Counted from the first letter of the stretch, positions 17,381 through 26,244 are shown. The stretch is 37,336 bases of DNA from Porphyromonadaceae bacterium CG2_30_38_12 (GCA_001873635.1 MNZK01000044.1:1-37336), one strand, 5' to 3'. Notes: generated from the letters alone by a model not told the origin. A program made the numbers and translations.

Positions 17381-18916
17381 TTAGGCACTTCGTGCATTTC
17401 GAAATAGAATGTTTTTGATAATCCGAAAGAAGTAAATGAGATCAGTTTGAAGCGTACCTTTGTTTTTGCAAGCGTATAGATAATTTAATTCTGAACTTTC
17501 AATTTCTTCTAAGGTTTGAGGCATGTCGGCATAAAAAGGTGGTAATAATCCGGGTTTAAATTGTACACGAAGTTGTTGTAACTCTTTGCTATACAAGCTA
17601 AAGTAATGTGAGCTAATGGGTCGTACGCCTACTAACTTCATTTCGCCACGAACAAAATTGATAAACATAGGTAATTCATCGAGCCAATACTTGCGCAGAA
17701 ATCTGCCAAGTGTCGTAACACGGATATCACGTTTAAATTTACCGCCTTTTTGTAAACTTGATTTTTTATAAATGTATGCCTGTATAAATTCTGAATAGGG
17801 ATGCATGGTACGAAACTTAAACACTTTAAACTGCTTACCATTTTTTCCCACACGGCTCAACTGTATTAATGGACCATGAAAGCGGTTTAAGTTTGGATCA
17901 GGTTGTTGCATTCTTCGTGCGTAAACATAGTTATAACTTCCTAATTTCTTTTCATCTATCACCTCAAAACCACATAGGTATAATCGTCCCAAAACCTCGG
18001 TTTTTGATAATACTCTATTTCTTCCTTTTGTAATGTCGTAATATAAACGTTTAGTTATAAATAGTTTTGGTGTTACTCTGTTCAACAGGAACATAAAACC
18101 GTAAATCAGATAGTTAAGTCGTTTGGGAAAACGTTTTAAAAATTCTTTTTTTTGTGTGCTCTTTGATTTGAAACGACAAATGAAAATACCATTGTCGGGC
18201 AATTTGGAATTAATAATAGCAAATTCTTTGTTAATGCCACGTATATTATTAAGCAACTGAAACTGTATGATAATCTGGAACTTATATTTTTGTTTTGATT
18301 TAAAATCATTTAAGTTATCCGAAAAACTTACATAGGTATTTCCGCTTCTGAAATCGACATACTGCGACAGGCTATCAAATGTTTTTTGGCAAGAATTTTC
18401 GATGATAACAGTTCTTAAATCCTGATAACTTTCTTCATCAAGCATGCTTGCAGGCTTTAGTTTGGCAAATTCTCGCACTTCAGTCTCTAACTGAAAATCA
18501 TCTTTGTAGTTGGTAGCATAAAGGATTGCAAAATATAGAAAATGAAAGATTGAATTGACAAAAAAAATAGATGTTGTAAATGTAAAAAGTACATTTTGTG
18601 AAAAATACATGTCGAAAAAGAAATGCGATACCCCTAACATGACAGAAAATGTTAGTATCGTAGCATAAAATAAATTAAAAGACGTAGGGATATATTTTTG
18701 CGTATGCAGTGGTTTGTATCTCCCCAAAAAATAGGATACTGTCAGCCAAATACTAAAGTAAATAAGTGCTGCAAGGTCGTATTTTGTGAATGGATTTTGA
18801 GTTGTTAGCGGAAAAAAACGAAGCACTACAAAAATACACAATGCCAAAAATAGAACATCGAAAAGAATGCTTATTTTGGAGGGTCTGTACAGTATTTTGA
18901 TGAAGCTACGAGGCAT
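17381..18916 (-). CDS. Bacterial sugar transferase (polyprenyl phosphosugar transferase-like)
   Basis: A 511-residue membrane protein with about four N-terminal membrane segments (roughly 17-35, 46-64, 79-100, 108-134), a long cytosolic middle and a C-terminal PF02397-type catalytic domain: GKNGKQFKVFKFRTMHPYSE (358-376), DIRVTTLGRFLRKYWLDELP (396-415, with the Asp-Glu pair 413-414) and GEMKLVGVRP. Such enzymes place the first sugar phosphate on undecaprenyl phosphate. The usual KRxxD plus hydrophobic re-entrant helix before the GKNGK segment is missing; residues about 285-335 (YDITKGRNRVLSKTEVLGRLYLCGFEVI) look more like the end of a methyltransferase-type fold. Activity is thus less sure than family. 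Next to a Wzi-like barrel and an AsmA-like protein. Confidence 0.82.
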   Translation of the reverse strand: MPRSFIKILYRPSKISILFDVLFLALCIFVVLRFFPLTTQNPFTKYDLAALIYFSIWLTVSYFLGRYKPLHTQKYIPTSFNLFYATILTFSVMLGVSHFFFDMYFSQNVLFTFTTSIFFVNSIFHFLYFAILYATNYKDDFQLETEVREFAKLKPASMLDEESYQDLRTVIIENSCQKTFDSLSQYVDFRSGNTYVSFSDNLNDFKSKQKYKFQIIIQFQLLNNIRGINKEFAIINSKLPDNGIFICRFKSKSTQKKEFLKRFPKRLNYLIYGFMFLLNRVTPKLFITKRLYYDITKGRNRVLSKTEVLGRLYLCGFEVIDEKKLGSYNYVYARRMQQPDPNLNRFHGPLIQLSRVGKNGKQFKVFKFRTMHPYSEFIQAYIYKKSSLQKGGKFKRDIRVTTLGRFLRKYWLDELPMFINFVRGEMKLVGVRPISSHYFSLYSKELQQLRVQFKPGLLPPFYADMPQTLEEIESSELNYLYACKNKGTLQTDLIYFFRIIKNILFRNARSA

Positions 18917-18940
18917 ATATAATTTTTTTCAGCTTTATTC

Positions 18941-21640
18941 TTACAAATTAGTTTTGTGTTCAGCTGCTTCTACAAGCTTAGAAGCTTCTTCTTTGGCTTT
19001 GAGTACTATGTTAGCAGCTTGCTTACGTGCTGTTTCTTCCATTTTTCGGGCTGCTATTTCAGCAGCTTTCTTTGTAAATGGGTTTGTAGCTTTCGAAATT
19101 AATGCCTCTCCTTGCTTTTTTGACTCATCAATTAAGTTATTCCCTTTTTTTTCGGCTTCTGCTATTAGCTTTGCCGCTTTTTCGTTAGCTTCGGAAATGG
19201 CTTTATCTCTTTTGATACGAGCTGCCTCGATGGCATTTTGTTTGGCATCATTTACTTGTTGGTCTATATTAACTTTGGCTTTGTCTTTCAAATCACTCAC
19301 CAAGGTGTTTGCAACACTTTTTAAATCGAGCGATATGTTGGGTTTTGTGAAAGTCCCTGTTATCGCAAAATTCAACGTCGAAAGTTTTCCTGCAAGCAAT
19401 TTGTCGGGCAATTGAACTTTGCCAGTATAGGCTATAGATTTGTCCAACGAAGTACTACCACCAACGGTTAAGTTTACATTGGAAACCTTGAAATCAAACG
19501 GTTTAGTAATTAATTTACCATCTTTAATGTCAAAATTTAATGCTAAATTTTTGATTGTCATTGGTACAATGTCCGATTTTTTGAGTGCGCTTGCTAAAGC
19601 ATTTAGTGCGGGAATATTTTTTAAACCTACGGTATTGGTAGAAAAATTACCTCCACCTACAACCGAAGCTAAGTCGGGCATCATGTCGCTTTTGAGTAAA
19701 GAATTAAATTGGAGTGTGGTTGAAAATTTGCCAGCAGCTTTTCCGAAAATAGGTACAAATTTCTGAACGGTTTCTACTTGGCTGAAAATTTCTTTGAAAT
19801 CCACTTCATTAATTGCAATGTTGAAATTTACCTTTGGCTTTAAAGTGTCAGCCGTGTTGTACAAACCGTTCATTAACAAGGCGCCCCCAAAACCATTCAT
19901 GGCTACATTGTACATTTTTAGTTCGCTGTTCGCTATTTTAATACCTCCATTTAGATTTTTGAAATTCATTTTTTCATATTGCATTTCTGCAACCTTTGCT
20001 TGTATGTCAAAATCAATATTGGCGGGAATGAGAACAGTGCTCATGCTCGAAGATGCCGTATCAGTTTTTGTACTCGCTGTGCCTGACATTAAATCGTTGA
20101 TATTCAGATAAGAAGAACTTAAATTCAATTTTCCCTTTAAGGTCTTGTCATGCAAAGCATAGGCTATAAAGTTTTCTAAACTTCCGTTTGCGGCAATGTC
20201 ATTTTTCCCAATTTTCATAGCCAATCGGGATAGAAGTATGTTTCTGTTGTTGAATTGCATAGCAGCTTCACCGATAGTTAGTTTATGAGCCAATGATGCC
20301 ATTTTAGCTTCAAACTTGATCATTTTCAGCCAACCATCAAACTCGATTTTTTCGTATTGACTTTTTTCGTAATCCGACATGCGTGCTGCCAAATTAAGTT
20401 GTAAATCGACCAATCCATTCAATGAAGTTTTTTTGTCGAGTGGATAAACTTCCTTTAACAAACCTAAATTTAGCTTGCCATTTGCTTTCATTGCTAAATA
20501 GGTATCCGTCATGGGATTTTCAACATGCATAGAAGCCCTAAAAGGATTTGCGGCCATGATGAACGAAAAATTTGGCACATCAATGATGGTAGCATCAAGT
20601 GTTTTTCCTGGGTTCGATACGTGTGCTTCAATTTGTATGTTTTCGACCTTGCGGGGTAGGGAAGGGTACTGAAACCAGCCGTTGCTGGCTATGAGTTTGA
20701 ATTGGAATGCAGGGTAGTAATCACCAATATAAGAGCCTTTTATAGTTCCCCCAAAATTGAAATCGCCGGCTGTTTTTATGTCTTCAAAAGAATTGGAATA
20801 TATAGCCGGAATCATGGATAGTAGTGCCTTGAAGTTGGTTTTGCCCGAATGTAAAGCCAAATCCATATCCCAGCCATCCGCTATGCTTTTAACCCAGCCC
20901 GTGAGTCTGAACGGAATTTCGTTGAGTGTGGATTGGTTATCATTTAGCTTGTAAATCATTTTGTTGAGGTTAGCATCGATGGTCAAGTCCATAGTAGCTT
21001 TGGCATCGGAGATATAGCGCATTCCTTCCCAATCGAAGCTTAAATTTGCACAGCTGGTTTTTGTAATTAACTGTGAGCTGTCGGCAGTGAAATCACCTGT
21101 TGTTGTGTGGTTTAGCTCTTGCAAGCTAAAAACCATGTTGGAAATATCCGATTTGTAAATAATGTTTGCGTTGTGAATGCTAAATTCCTTGAGCTTAAAG
21201 TGAAATTTCATTGCCGCCGTGTCCACCACAGCGGTGGAATCTGTTTCCCAAATTTCCCAATTTGCTTTCCCGTTTGCCAACACATGCGTAAACACTTTAG
21301 CGTCGTTAAATTCTAATTTCCGTATGTCGTAGCCATTGTTTCCAAAAAGACTTTTTATATTGATAATCAGGTTAATATCTTTGCTAAAAAGCAGCGTGTC
21401 TTTTCGAAATTCATTTTTTCCTACTATGCTAAAGTTTTCCAACTTAATGGATGCATAAGGGAAATTACGGATTAAGCTCAAATTTACGTTGGAGAATTGA
21501 ATGTTGGCATCGAACATGCTGGCTACGGTTGTGTCGGCCTTTTGCTTTATAGCATCACCAAAAAAAAACGGGATACTCACTAAAACAATTAAAATGAGGA
21601 ATAGTAAGGCAACAAAACCAATAATTAATTTTTTAAGCAT
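18941..21640 (-). CDS. AsmA-family protein with helical C-terminal tail
   Basis: An 899-residue protein anchored by an N-terminal membrane helix (KKLIIGFVALLFLILIVLVSIPFFFG) with a large periplasmic part. The AsmA N-terminal pattern is visible (ANIQFSNVNLSLIRNFPYASIKLENFSIVG), as is the AsmA-like C-terminal repeat (LKNLNGGIKIANSELKMYNVAMNGFGG, NLALNFDIKDGKLITKPFDFKV). The family belongs to the bridge-like lipid-transfer proteins, involved in outer-membrane lipid balance. Unusually, the last 110 residues are a charged Ala/Lys/Glu coiled-coil (ARIKRDKAISEANEKAAKLIAEAEKKG). ATG at 21640 (MLKKLII) is chosen over the upstream TTG. First gene of the cluster leading to coaE, with 24 nt to the next. 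Confidence 0.88.
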   Translation of the reverse strand: MLKKLIIGFVALLFLILIVLVSIPFFFGDAIKQKADTTVASMFDANIQFSNVNLSLIRNFPYASIKLENFSIVGKNEFRKDTLLFSKDINLIINIKSLFGNNGYDIRKLEFNDAKVFTHVLANGKANWEIWETDSTAVVDTAAMKFHFKLKEFSIHNANIIYKSDISNMVFSLQELNHTTTGDFTADSSQLITKTSCANLSFDWEGMRYISDAKATMDLTIDANLNKMIYKLNDNQSTLNEIPFRLTGWVKSIADGWDMDLALHSGKTNFKALLSMIPAIYSNSFEDIKTAGDFNFGGTIKGSYIGDYYPAFQFKLIASNGWFQYPSLPRKVENIQIEAHVSNPGKTLDATIIDVPNFSFIMAANPFRASMHVENPMTDTYLAMKANGKLNLGLLKEVYPLDKKTSLNGLVDLQLNLAARMSDYEKSQYEKIEFDGWLKMIKFEAKMASLAHKLTIGEAAMQFNNRNILLSRLAMKIGKNDIAANGSLENFIAYALHDKTLKGKLNLSSSYLNINDLMSGTASTKTDTASSSMSTVLIPANIDFDIQAKVAEMQYEKMNFKNLNGGIKIANSELKMYNVAMNGFGGALLMNGLYNTADTLKPKVNFNIAINEVDFKEIFSQVETVQKFVPIFGKAAGKFSTTLQFNSLLKSDMMPDLASVVGGGNFSTNTVGLKNIPALNALASALKKSDIVPMTIKNLALNFDIKDGKLITKPFDFKVSNVNLTVGGSTSLDKSIAYTGKVQLPDKLLAGKLSTLNFAITGTFTKPNISLDLKSVANTLVSDLKDKAKVNIDQQVNDAKQNAIEAARIKRDKAISEANEKAAKLIAEAEKKGNNLIDESKKQGEALISKATNPFTKKAAEIAARKMEETARKQAANIVLKAKEEASKLVEAAEHKTNL

Positions 21641-21714
21641 GGGTTTGATTTTAGTATTGTTTATGTTATTGATTTGATAATTACACAACTAAATTAATAT
21701 AAAATATTGAGCTA

Positions 21715-21722
21715 CAAAGATA
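21715..21722 (-). promoter_or_regulatory. AsmA cluster promoter -7 (TATCTTTG)
   Basis: An exact TAnnTTTG element on the minus strand, 74 bp before the AsmA ATG. It probably drives the four-gene cluster through coaE. TTGTATCAA, also found near the sigma factor gene, starts 13 bp further upstream. Confidence 0.6.
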
Positions 21723-21811
21723 GTAAATTTTGTTTTGTATCAATTTAATATCTAATATTAAAACTGTTGAAGCAATCAAAAATATTTTTTTAAAAAAATA
21801 ATTGAAAGCTA

Positions 21812-21841
21812 TTGTATTTGATACAAGATTTCGTATATTTG
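21812..21841 (+). promoter_or_regulatory. Sigma factor gene promoter
   Basis: TTG (21812-21814) and TATATTTG (21834-21841), 19 nt apart, form a standard Bacteroidetes promoter 80 bp before the sigma factor ATG. The -33 region is a palindrome, TTGTAT-ttg-ATACAA (21812-21826), which could be an operator. Confidence 0.65.
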
Positions 21842-21921
21842 CAGTGCAAAATAAATACAAACCCTCAAAATTAAATGCCTATTGCCCGATTATTACTTTA
21901 AAACCCCTAAATTTAAAAGTA

Positions 21922-22515
21922 ATGACAGATTTAAGTCAATTAGCCGATGAACAATTGGTTAAACTGTATGAAGAAGGCAATAATGAAGCATTTGAATTTC
22001 TACTTACACGTTACAAGTCAAAAGTTTATTCTTACATATATATTATTGTAAAGAATAAAGAATTAACCGAAGATATTTTTCAGGATACCTTTATTAAGGC
22101 AATTGCTGTTATTCAGCAAGGTCGCTACGTGGAGTCAGGAAAATTCCTGGGCTGGATTAATCGTATTGCACACAATTTAATCATTGATTATTTCAGACGC
22201 GAGAAAAACGAAAATACCATATCAGCAGATAGTTTGGAATATGATATTTTGAATAATGCTATGCTTTCGGAAAAAAGTGTGGAGGATGTGCTTTCAAACG
22301 AACAAGTTATGCTTGATATAGTTAAGCTCATCGATTATTTGCCACCTTCGCAGCAAGGAGTCATTCGTATGCGCTATTTTGAGGATTTGAGTTTCAAAGA
22401 AATTGCCGAAAAAACGCAGGTTAGTATCAATACTTCCTTAGGACGCATGCGATATGCCTTGATGAATATGCGTCGAATAGCCGAGGAAAAAGGCTTGTAT
22501 TTGGAGCTGAAGTGA
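21922..22515 (+). CDS. ECF-type RNA polymerase sigma-70 factor
   Basis: A 197-residue group IV sigma factor with region 2 at about 20-92 (EAFEFLLTRYKSKVYSYIY...EDIFQDTFIKAI...FLGWINRIAHNLIIDYFRR) and region 4 at about 134-186 (LPPSQQGVIRMRYFEDLSFKEIAEKTQVSINTSLGRMRYAL). The ATG giving MTDLSQLADEQ is preferred; the longer ORF reads through the promoter and leader. No transmembrane anti-sigma factor follows, unlike FecI-FecR pairs; instead there is a small soluble ORF. TTGATACAA motifs flank the gene, suggesting local regulation. Confidence 0.93.
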   Translation: MTDLSQLADEQLVKLYEEGNNEAFEFLLTRYKSKVYSYIYIIVKNKELTEDIFQDTFIKAIAVIQQGRYVESGKFLGWINRIAHNLIIDYFRREKNENTISADSLEYDILNNAMLSEKSVEDVLSNEQVMLDIVKLIDYLPPSQQGVIRMRYFEDLSFKEIAEKTQVSINTSLGRMRYALMNMRRIAEEKGLYLELK

Positions 22516-22597
22516 TTTTTTTTATAAAAGTTTGGTCTTTGATACAATTTTTTTGAGGCATCAACGTTTTAATACAATAACAATTAAAATATGTCTA

Positions 22598-22783
22598 ATG
22601 CCTATGCAAAGAATTACTACTTCGTCGAAAAAAACTGATTTACTCGCAACAAACAAACCTTTTACGGAAACGAACAACATGCAGCCGTCCGCGGACACCC
22701 TGAAAAACATCTTAGCATTTGCTGCAGTGTATCGTGTTCAAAAAATTGCTCAAAATCAGTATGTTGAAATGTATTTAAATTAA
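22598..22783 (+). CDS. Small conserved-looking protein downstream of the sigma factor
   Basis: A 61-residue ORF (MPMQRITTSSKKTDLLATNKP...), or 59 residues from the second ATG, ending PSADTLKNILAFAAVYRVQKIAQNQYVEMYLN. It starts 82 bp after the sigma factor stop and is closed by a strong terminator just after its stop codon, which argues it is real. The C-terminal half (DTLKNILAFAAVYRV...VEMYLN) looks like a folded helix-strand unit I associate with small hypothetical proteins of Bacteroidetes. No membrane segment, so not a classical anti-sigma factor. The long ORF-track version begins at a TTG with poor composition. A 15-codon ORF in another frame (ATG at 22591) overlaps its start. Confidence 0.7.
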   Translation: MPMQRITTSSKKTDLLATNKPFTETNNMQPSADTLKNILAFAAVYRVQKIAQNQYVEMYLN

Positions 22784-22784
22784 T

Positions 22785-22814
22785 AAAAAGTGCTCATGAC
22801 AATGGGCACTTTTT
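22785..22814 (+). terminator. Rho-independent terminator after the sigma factor unit
   Basis: AAAAAGTGCTC pairs with GGGCACTTTTT (one T-G pair) around the 8-nt loop ATGACAAT, one base after the stop of the small protein. Confidence 0.88.
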
Positions 22815-22868
22815 ATTTCTAAGGAGAATTTTTTTTATTTTGTTGTTCGGTTAATTAAAACACGATGT

Positions 22869-22891
22869 CTAAGTTGCGTATTTCAACTTAG
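22869..22891 (-). terminator. Hairpin after topB, weak terminator
   Basis: CTAAGTTG and CAACTTAG are perfect 8-bp arms around a 7-nt loop, 15 bp beyond the topB stop. No immediate T run follows on the minus strand (ACATCGTGTTTTAATT), so termination would be weak or factor-assisted. Confidence 0.4.
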
Positions 22892-22905
22892 TGGCACAAG
22901 CTTAT

Positions 22906-24828
22906 CTAAAATTGCTTTCTGAAATTACAACCCTCTTTCCATCGGCTGCATCCAAAAGCTGAGTTACCTTTTATAATATGACCTTTACCACAGATAGGAC
23001 AAACCCCGCCTAATTTAATTTCGGCATTTTTTACTGTTGTGAGTGATGGAGCTATTTTGCTATTGTCGCTTTTTACATCGAATACAATTTGTCGTAAAAG
23101 CACCTTTAGCTCTTCTAAAAATTCTTTTGCAGCGTATTCGCCTCGCTCTACTTGGCGAAGTTTCTTTTCCCATTGTCCTGTTAGTTCCGCTGATTTAAGT
23201 AGCTCTACCTGAATGGTTTGTATTAGCTCAATGCCCGTGTTGGTGGCTATTAAGTTTTTTCGTTCTTTGCGCACATAATCACGTTTGAAAAGTGTCTCGA
23301 TAATCGCTGCTCGCGTGGATGGACGCCCAATACCATTGTCTTTCATGGCATCACGCAATTCTTCATTTTCAATCATTTTTCCAGCTGTTTCCATGGCACG
23401 TAGCAAGGTTGCTTCGGTATATGCTTTGGGAGGCGATGTCCATTTTTCGCCCAAAGTAGGGTCGTGTGGTCCACTTTCGTCTTTCACAAACAAGGGCAAT
23501 GTTTTTTCATCTTCTTCGTTTTCTTTTTCATCTTCGTTTTTCGATTTTTCAAAAACGACGCGCCAGCCTGGTTCTAAAATTTGTTTGCCATTTACCTTAA
23601 ATTCTACGGTATCTACTTCGCCCATCACAGTTGTTGTGGCTACTTTACAATCGGGATAAAAGTTTGCTATAAAGCGACGCGCTACCAGGTCGAAAACTTT
23701 TTTCTCGTTGTCGCTGAGTGCTGTTGGCTGTACGCCAGTGGGTATAATAGCATGGTGATCAGTTACTTTGGTATTGTCAAAAACCTTTTTGCTCTTCACT
23801 ATTTTGGCTGCAAGCAATGGAGTGGTAAGCAGCTCGTAGGTTTTTAATCCTTTGAGTATTGTTGGAATTTTTGGATAAATATCATCGCTCAGAAAAGTTG
23901 TATCTACGCGCGGATAAGTCGTAATTTTTTTTTCGTAAAGACTTTGGATTAGCTTTAAAGTTTCGTCAGCCGAAAAGCCATACTTTTTGTTACATTCCAC
24001 CTGCAATGAGGTGAGATCAAACAGTTTTGGTGCTGACTCGTTGCCTTTTTTTGTATTTATATCCGAAACTGTAAAATCTGAATTTTTTACCGTATCCAAA
24101 AATTTTGTACCTTCTTCTACACTTGCAAACCGCCCTTTAGCTGCCGAAAAAATGGTGTTGCGGTAAACGGTTTTAAGTTCCCAATAGGCTTCCGGTTTAA
24201 AATTTTCAATTTCTAATTGTCGGTTCACTATGAGTGCTAAGGTAGGCGTTTGCACTCGTCCAATGGAGAGTACCTGACGGTTTTTGGCATATTTCAGGGT
24301 ATAAAGCCGCGTGGCATTCATGCCCAAAAGCCAGTCGCCAATGGCGCGCGATAAGCCCGCTTCGTACAAATGTTGAAATTCGCTTTGATCTTTAAGTTTT
24401 GAAAATCCCTCGCGGATAGCTTCCTCCGTTAGCGACGAAATCCATAATCGTTTTACGGGGCTATGACACAGAGCTTTTTGCAATACCCATCGCTGAATGA
24501 GTTCGCCCTCCTGTCCAGCATCACCACAGTTTACAACCTCATCGGCATTCACAAGCAGGCTTTCAATAACTTTGAATTGTTTTTGGATACCACTGTCGTT
24601 CATCACACGAATACCAAAACGGTCGGGTATCATGGGTAAATTACTCAGCGCCCATGCTTTCCACGCAGGGTTGTACTCGTGCGGTTCGAGCAAACCACAC
24701 AAGTGCCCAAAAGTCCAAGTAACCTGATAACCATTTCCTTCCATGTATCCATCTTTTCTGTTTTTTGCTCCCAACACTTCGGCAATATCACGCGCTACAC
24801 TTGGTTTTTCAGCTATGCAAACTATCAT
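22906..24828 (-). CDS. topB: DNA topoisomerase III
   Basis: A type IA topoisomerase of 640 residues that decatenates DNA through single-strand passage. The Toprim domain starts at MIVCIAEKPSVARDIAEVLGA and includes DAGQEGEL (103-110). The catalytic tyrosine is Tyr305 in TTYPRVDTTFLS. IGRVQTPTLALI and NGIGRPSTRAAIIE are further family motifs. The C-terminus carries one four-cysteine zinc finger (CPICGKGHIIKGNSAFGCSRWKEGC). Length is close to E. coli TopB (653). Its ATG overlaps the tilS stop as ATGA, so translation is probably coupled. Confidence 0.96.
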   Translation of the reverse strand: MIVCIAEKPSVARDIAEVLGAKNRKDGYMEGNGYQVTWTFGHLCGLLEPHEYNPAWKAWALSNLPMIPDRFGIRVMNDSGIQKQFKVIESLLVNADEVVNCGDAGQEGELIQRWVLQKALCHSPVKRLWISSLTEEAIREGFSKLKDQSEFQHLYEAGLSRAIGDWLLGMNATRLYTLKYAKNRQVLSIGRVQTPTLALIVNRQLEIENFKPEAYWELKTVYRNTIFSAAKGRFASVEEGTKFLDTVKNSDFTVSDINTKKGNESAPKLFDLTSLQVECNKKYGFSADETLKLIQSLYEKKITTYPRVDTTFLSDDIYPKIPTILKGLKTYELLTTPLLAAKIVKSKKVFDNTKVTDHHAIIPTGVQPTALSDNEKKVFDLVARRFIANFYPDCKVATTTVMGEVDTVEFKVNGKQILEPGWRVVFEKSKNEDEKENEEDEKTLPLFVKDESGPHDPTLGEKWTSPPKAYTEATLLRAMETAGKMIENEELRDAMKDNGIGRPSTRAAIIETLFKRDYVRKERKNLIATNTGIELIQTIQVELLKSAELTGQWEKKLRQVERGEYAAKEFLEELKVLLRQIVFDVKSDNSKIAPSLTTVKNAEIKLGGVCPICGKGHIIKGNSAFGCSRWKEGCNFRKQF

Positions 24829-26177
24829 TGTTTTTTGTTTTCTTGTGTTGTAAGTAGTTCTATTTGAATAATATTTGTTGTTTGGTTTGTGATTTTATAG
24901 TTGTCGTCGGTTCGATGTCCGACAACCCAGCATATCTCGTTTTGGGAGCAAAGCAGCCAACAATTTTCTTTGTCGAAACGATTTATCTTTTCGTCGATAA
25001 AAAAATCGCTCATTTTTTTATGTGTTTTCATACCCAAAGGAATAAAGCTATCGCCTGTTTTCCAACGGCGAAGTGTTAGCGGATATTGCAGTTGGGAAGC
25101 ATCAAAGCTTGCTATTTCTTTATTTGTTGGAATTTTGTAAGCATTATTTCTTGTAAGTTTCGATATGCGTAAACGGATAGGAAAATTGATTTCTGAACTT
25201 TCTGCTGTTATTTCAATTTCAGTATCGGATGCTTCTGCGCGAGGCGAAACCAATAGGTAAGACCTGTCGTGCAGTAAAATGTGTGTGGGGGAATAGAATA
25301 TTTTTCCAGAATCGGCCTCTATTCCTTTCCAAATTTTGTTCACAGTATCTGAATGAAATTGGTAATATACCAAAATTTCAAAAAGAATTGTTTTCGGCGA
25401 CGTTTGAATTTTTAGCTTCTGGATATCAATTTCTAATGTTTGTTGATGCCATTCACAAAGTTCTTTTTTGAGTTGTTCAATTTTTTCGTTATAAAGTGTT
25501 TCTACTTCGTTCAATCGGTTTATTGTTTCATAGATAGTAGGTCGAAAAGATGGATTGATGGCTTCGAATAAGGGAATAATTTCGTTTCTGAATTTGTTAC
25601 GTGTGTATTTGTTTTCAAAATTAGAAGCATCCGTTACGAATGTTAAGTTGTTTTCATTCAGATAGTTGATTATTTCATTTCGGGCGCATTGCAGCATCGG
25701 GCGTATCACATGACCATTGCGCACGCGAATACCTGTCAAACCATGCAAGCCACTCCCACGTGTTAAATTCATAAGTAGCGTTTCAACATTATCGTCGGCG
25801 TGGTGAGCCACAGCGATAACGTCGGCATGCAGCTCTGTACGTAATTGCTCGAACCATGTATAGCGCAATTCTCGTGCAGCCATTTCCACAGAAAGCTTAT
25901 GTTGCTGTGCAAAAGTGTTAGTGTCAAAATCAATTTTGTGATATTCCAATCTTGCATCGTTGGCTAATTTATGCACAAAAGCTTCGTCAGCATCGCAAGC
26001 ATCGTGGCGTAAATGAAAGTTACAATGTGCTACAATACACTTGTAGTTAAGCATTTGTAGGCAGTGAAGCATGGCTACTGAATCGGCACCACCACTAACA
26101 CCTGCTATAACAAGGGAGTCTTTGTTTAATAAATTATTTTCCGAAATATAAGCGCTGATTTTCTTTAGCATTTTCAA
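24825..26177 (-). CDS. tilS: tRNA(Ile)-lysidine synthase
   Basis: TilS modifies C34 of the CAU-anticodon tRNA-Ile to lysidine, using ATP and lysine, so that it reads AUA. The 450-residue protein has the PP-loop SGGADS (28-33), then VAHCNFHLRHDACDADEAFV and AHHADDNVETLLMNLTRGSGLHGL, which are typical of the family, and a C-terminal substrate-binding domain with LRRWKTGDSFIPLGMKTHKKMSDFFIDEKI. Start at MKMLKKI is used; MLKKI two codons later is equally possible. First gene of a two-gene unit with topB; its own -7 element lies just upstream. Confidence 0.96.
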   Translation of the reverse strand: MKMLKKISAYISENNLLNKDSLVIAGVSGGADSVAMLHCLQMLNYKCIVAHCNFHLRHDACDADEAFVHKLANDARLEYHKIDFDTNTFAQQHKLSVEMAARELRYTWFEQLRTELHADVIAVAHHADDNVETLLMNLTRGSGLHGLTGIRVRNGHVIRPMLQCARNEIINYLNENNLTFVTDASNFENKYTRNKFRNEIIPLFEAINPSFRPTIYETINRLNEVETLYNEKIEQLKKELCEWHQQTLEIDIQKLKIQTSPKTILFEILVYYQFHSDTVNKIWKGIEADSGKIFYSPTHILLHDRSYLLVSPRAEASDTEIEITAESSEINFPIRLRISKLTRNNAYKIPTNKEIASFDASQLQYPLTLRRWKTGDSFIPLGMKTHKKMSDFFIDEKINRFDKENCWLLCSQNEICWVVGHRTDDNYKITNQTTNIIQIELLTTQENKKQ

Positions 26178-26192
26178 AATTCATTGATAGTG

Positions 26193-26200
26193 CAAAGATA
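26193..26200 (-). promoter_or_regulatory. tilS-topB promoter -7 (TATCTTTG)
   Basis: An exact TAnnTTTG on the minus strand, 15 bp before the tilS ATG. It would give a near-leaderless transcript of only about 8-10 nt leader, or shorter if the start is the upstream ATG. Confidence 0.6.
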
Positions 26201-26244
26201 TGTTTTTTTTGAGAGTAAACTTATTCCTTAGGTTTAAAAATATT

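Noticed and set aside
22591-22638. 15-codon ORF MSNAYAKNYYFVEKN as a gene
   Set aside because: Too short to support alone; mentioned only as a possible regulatory peptide overlapping the small protein start.
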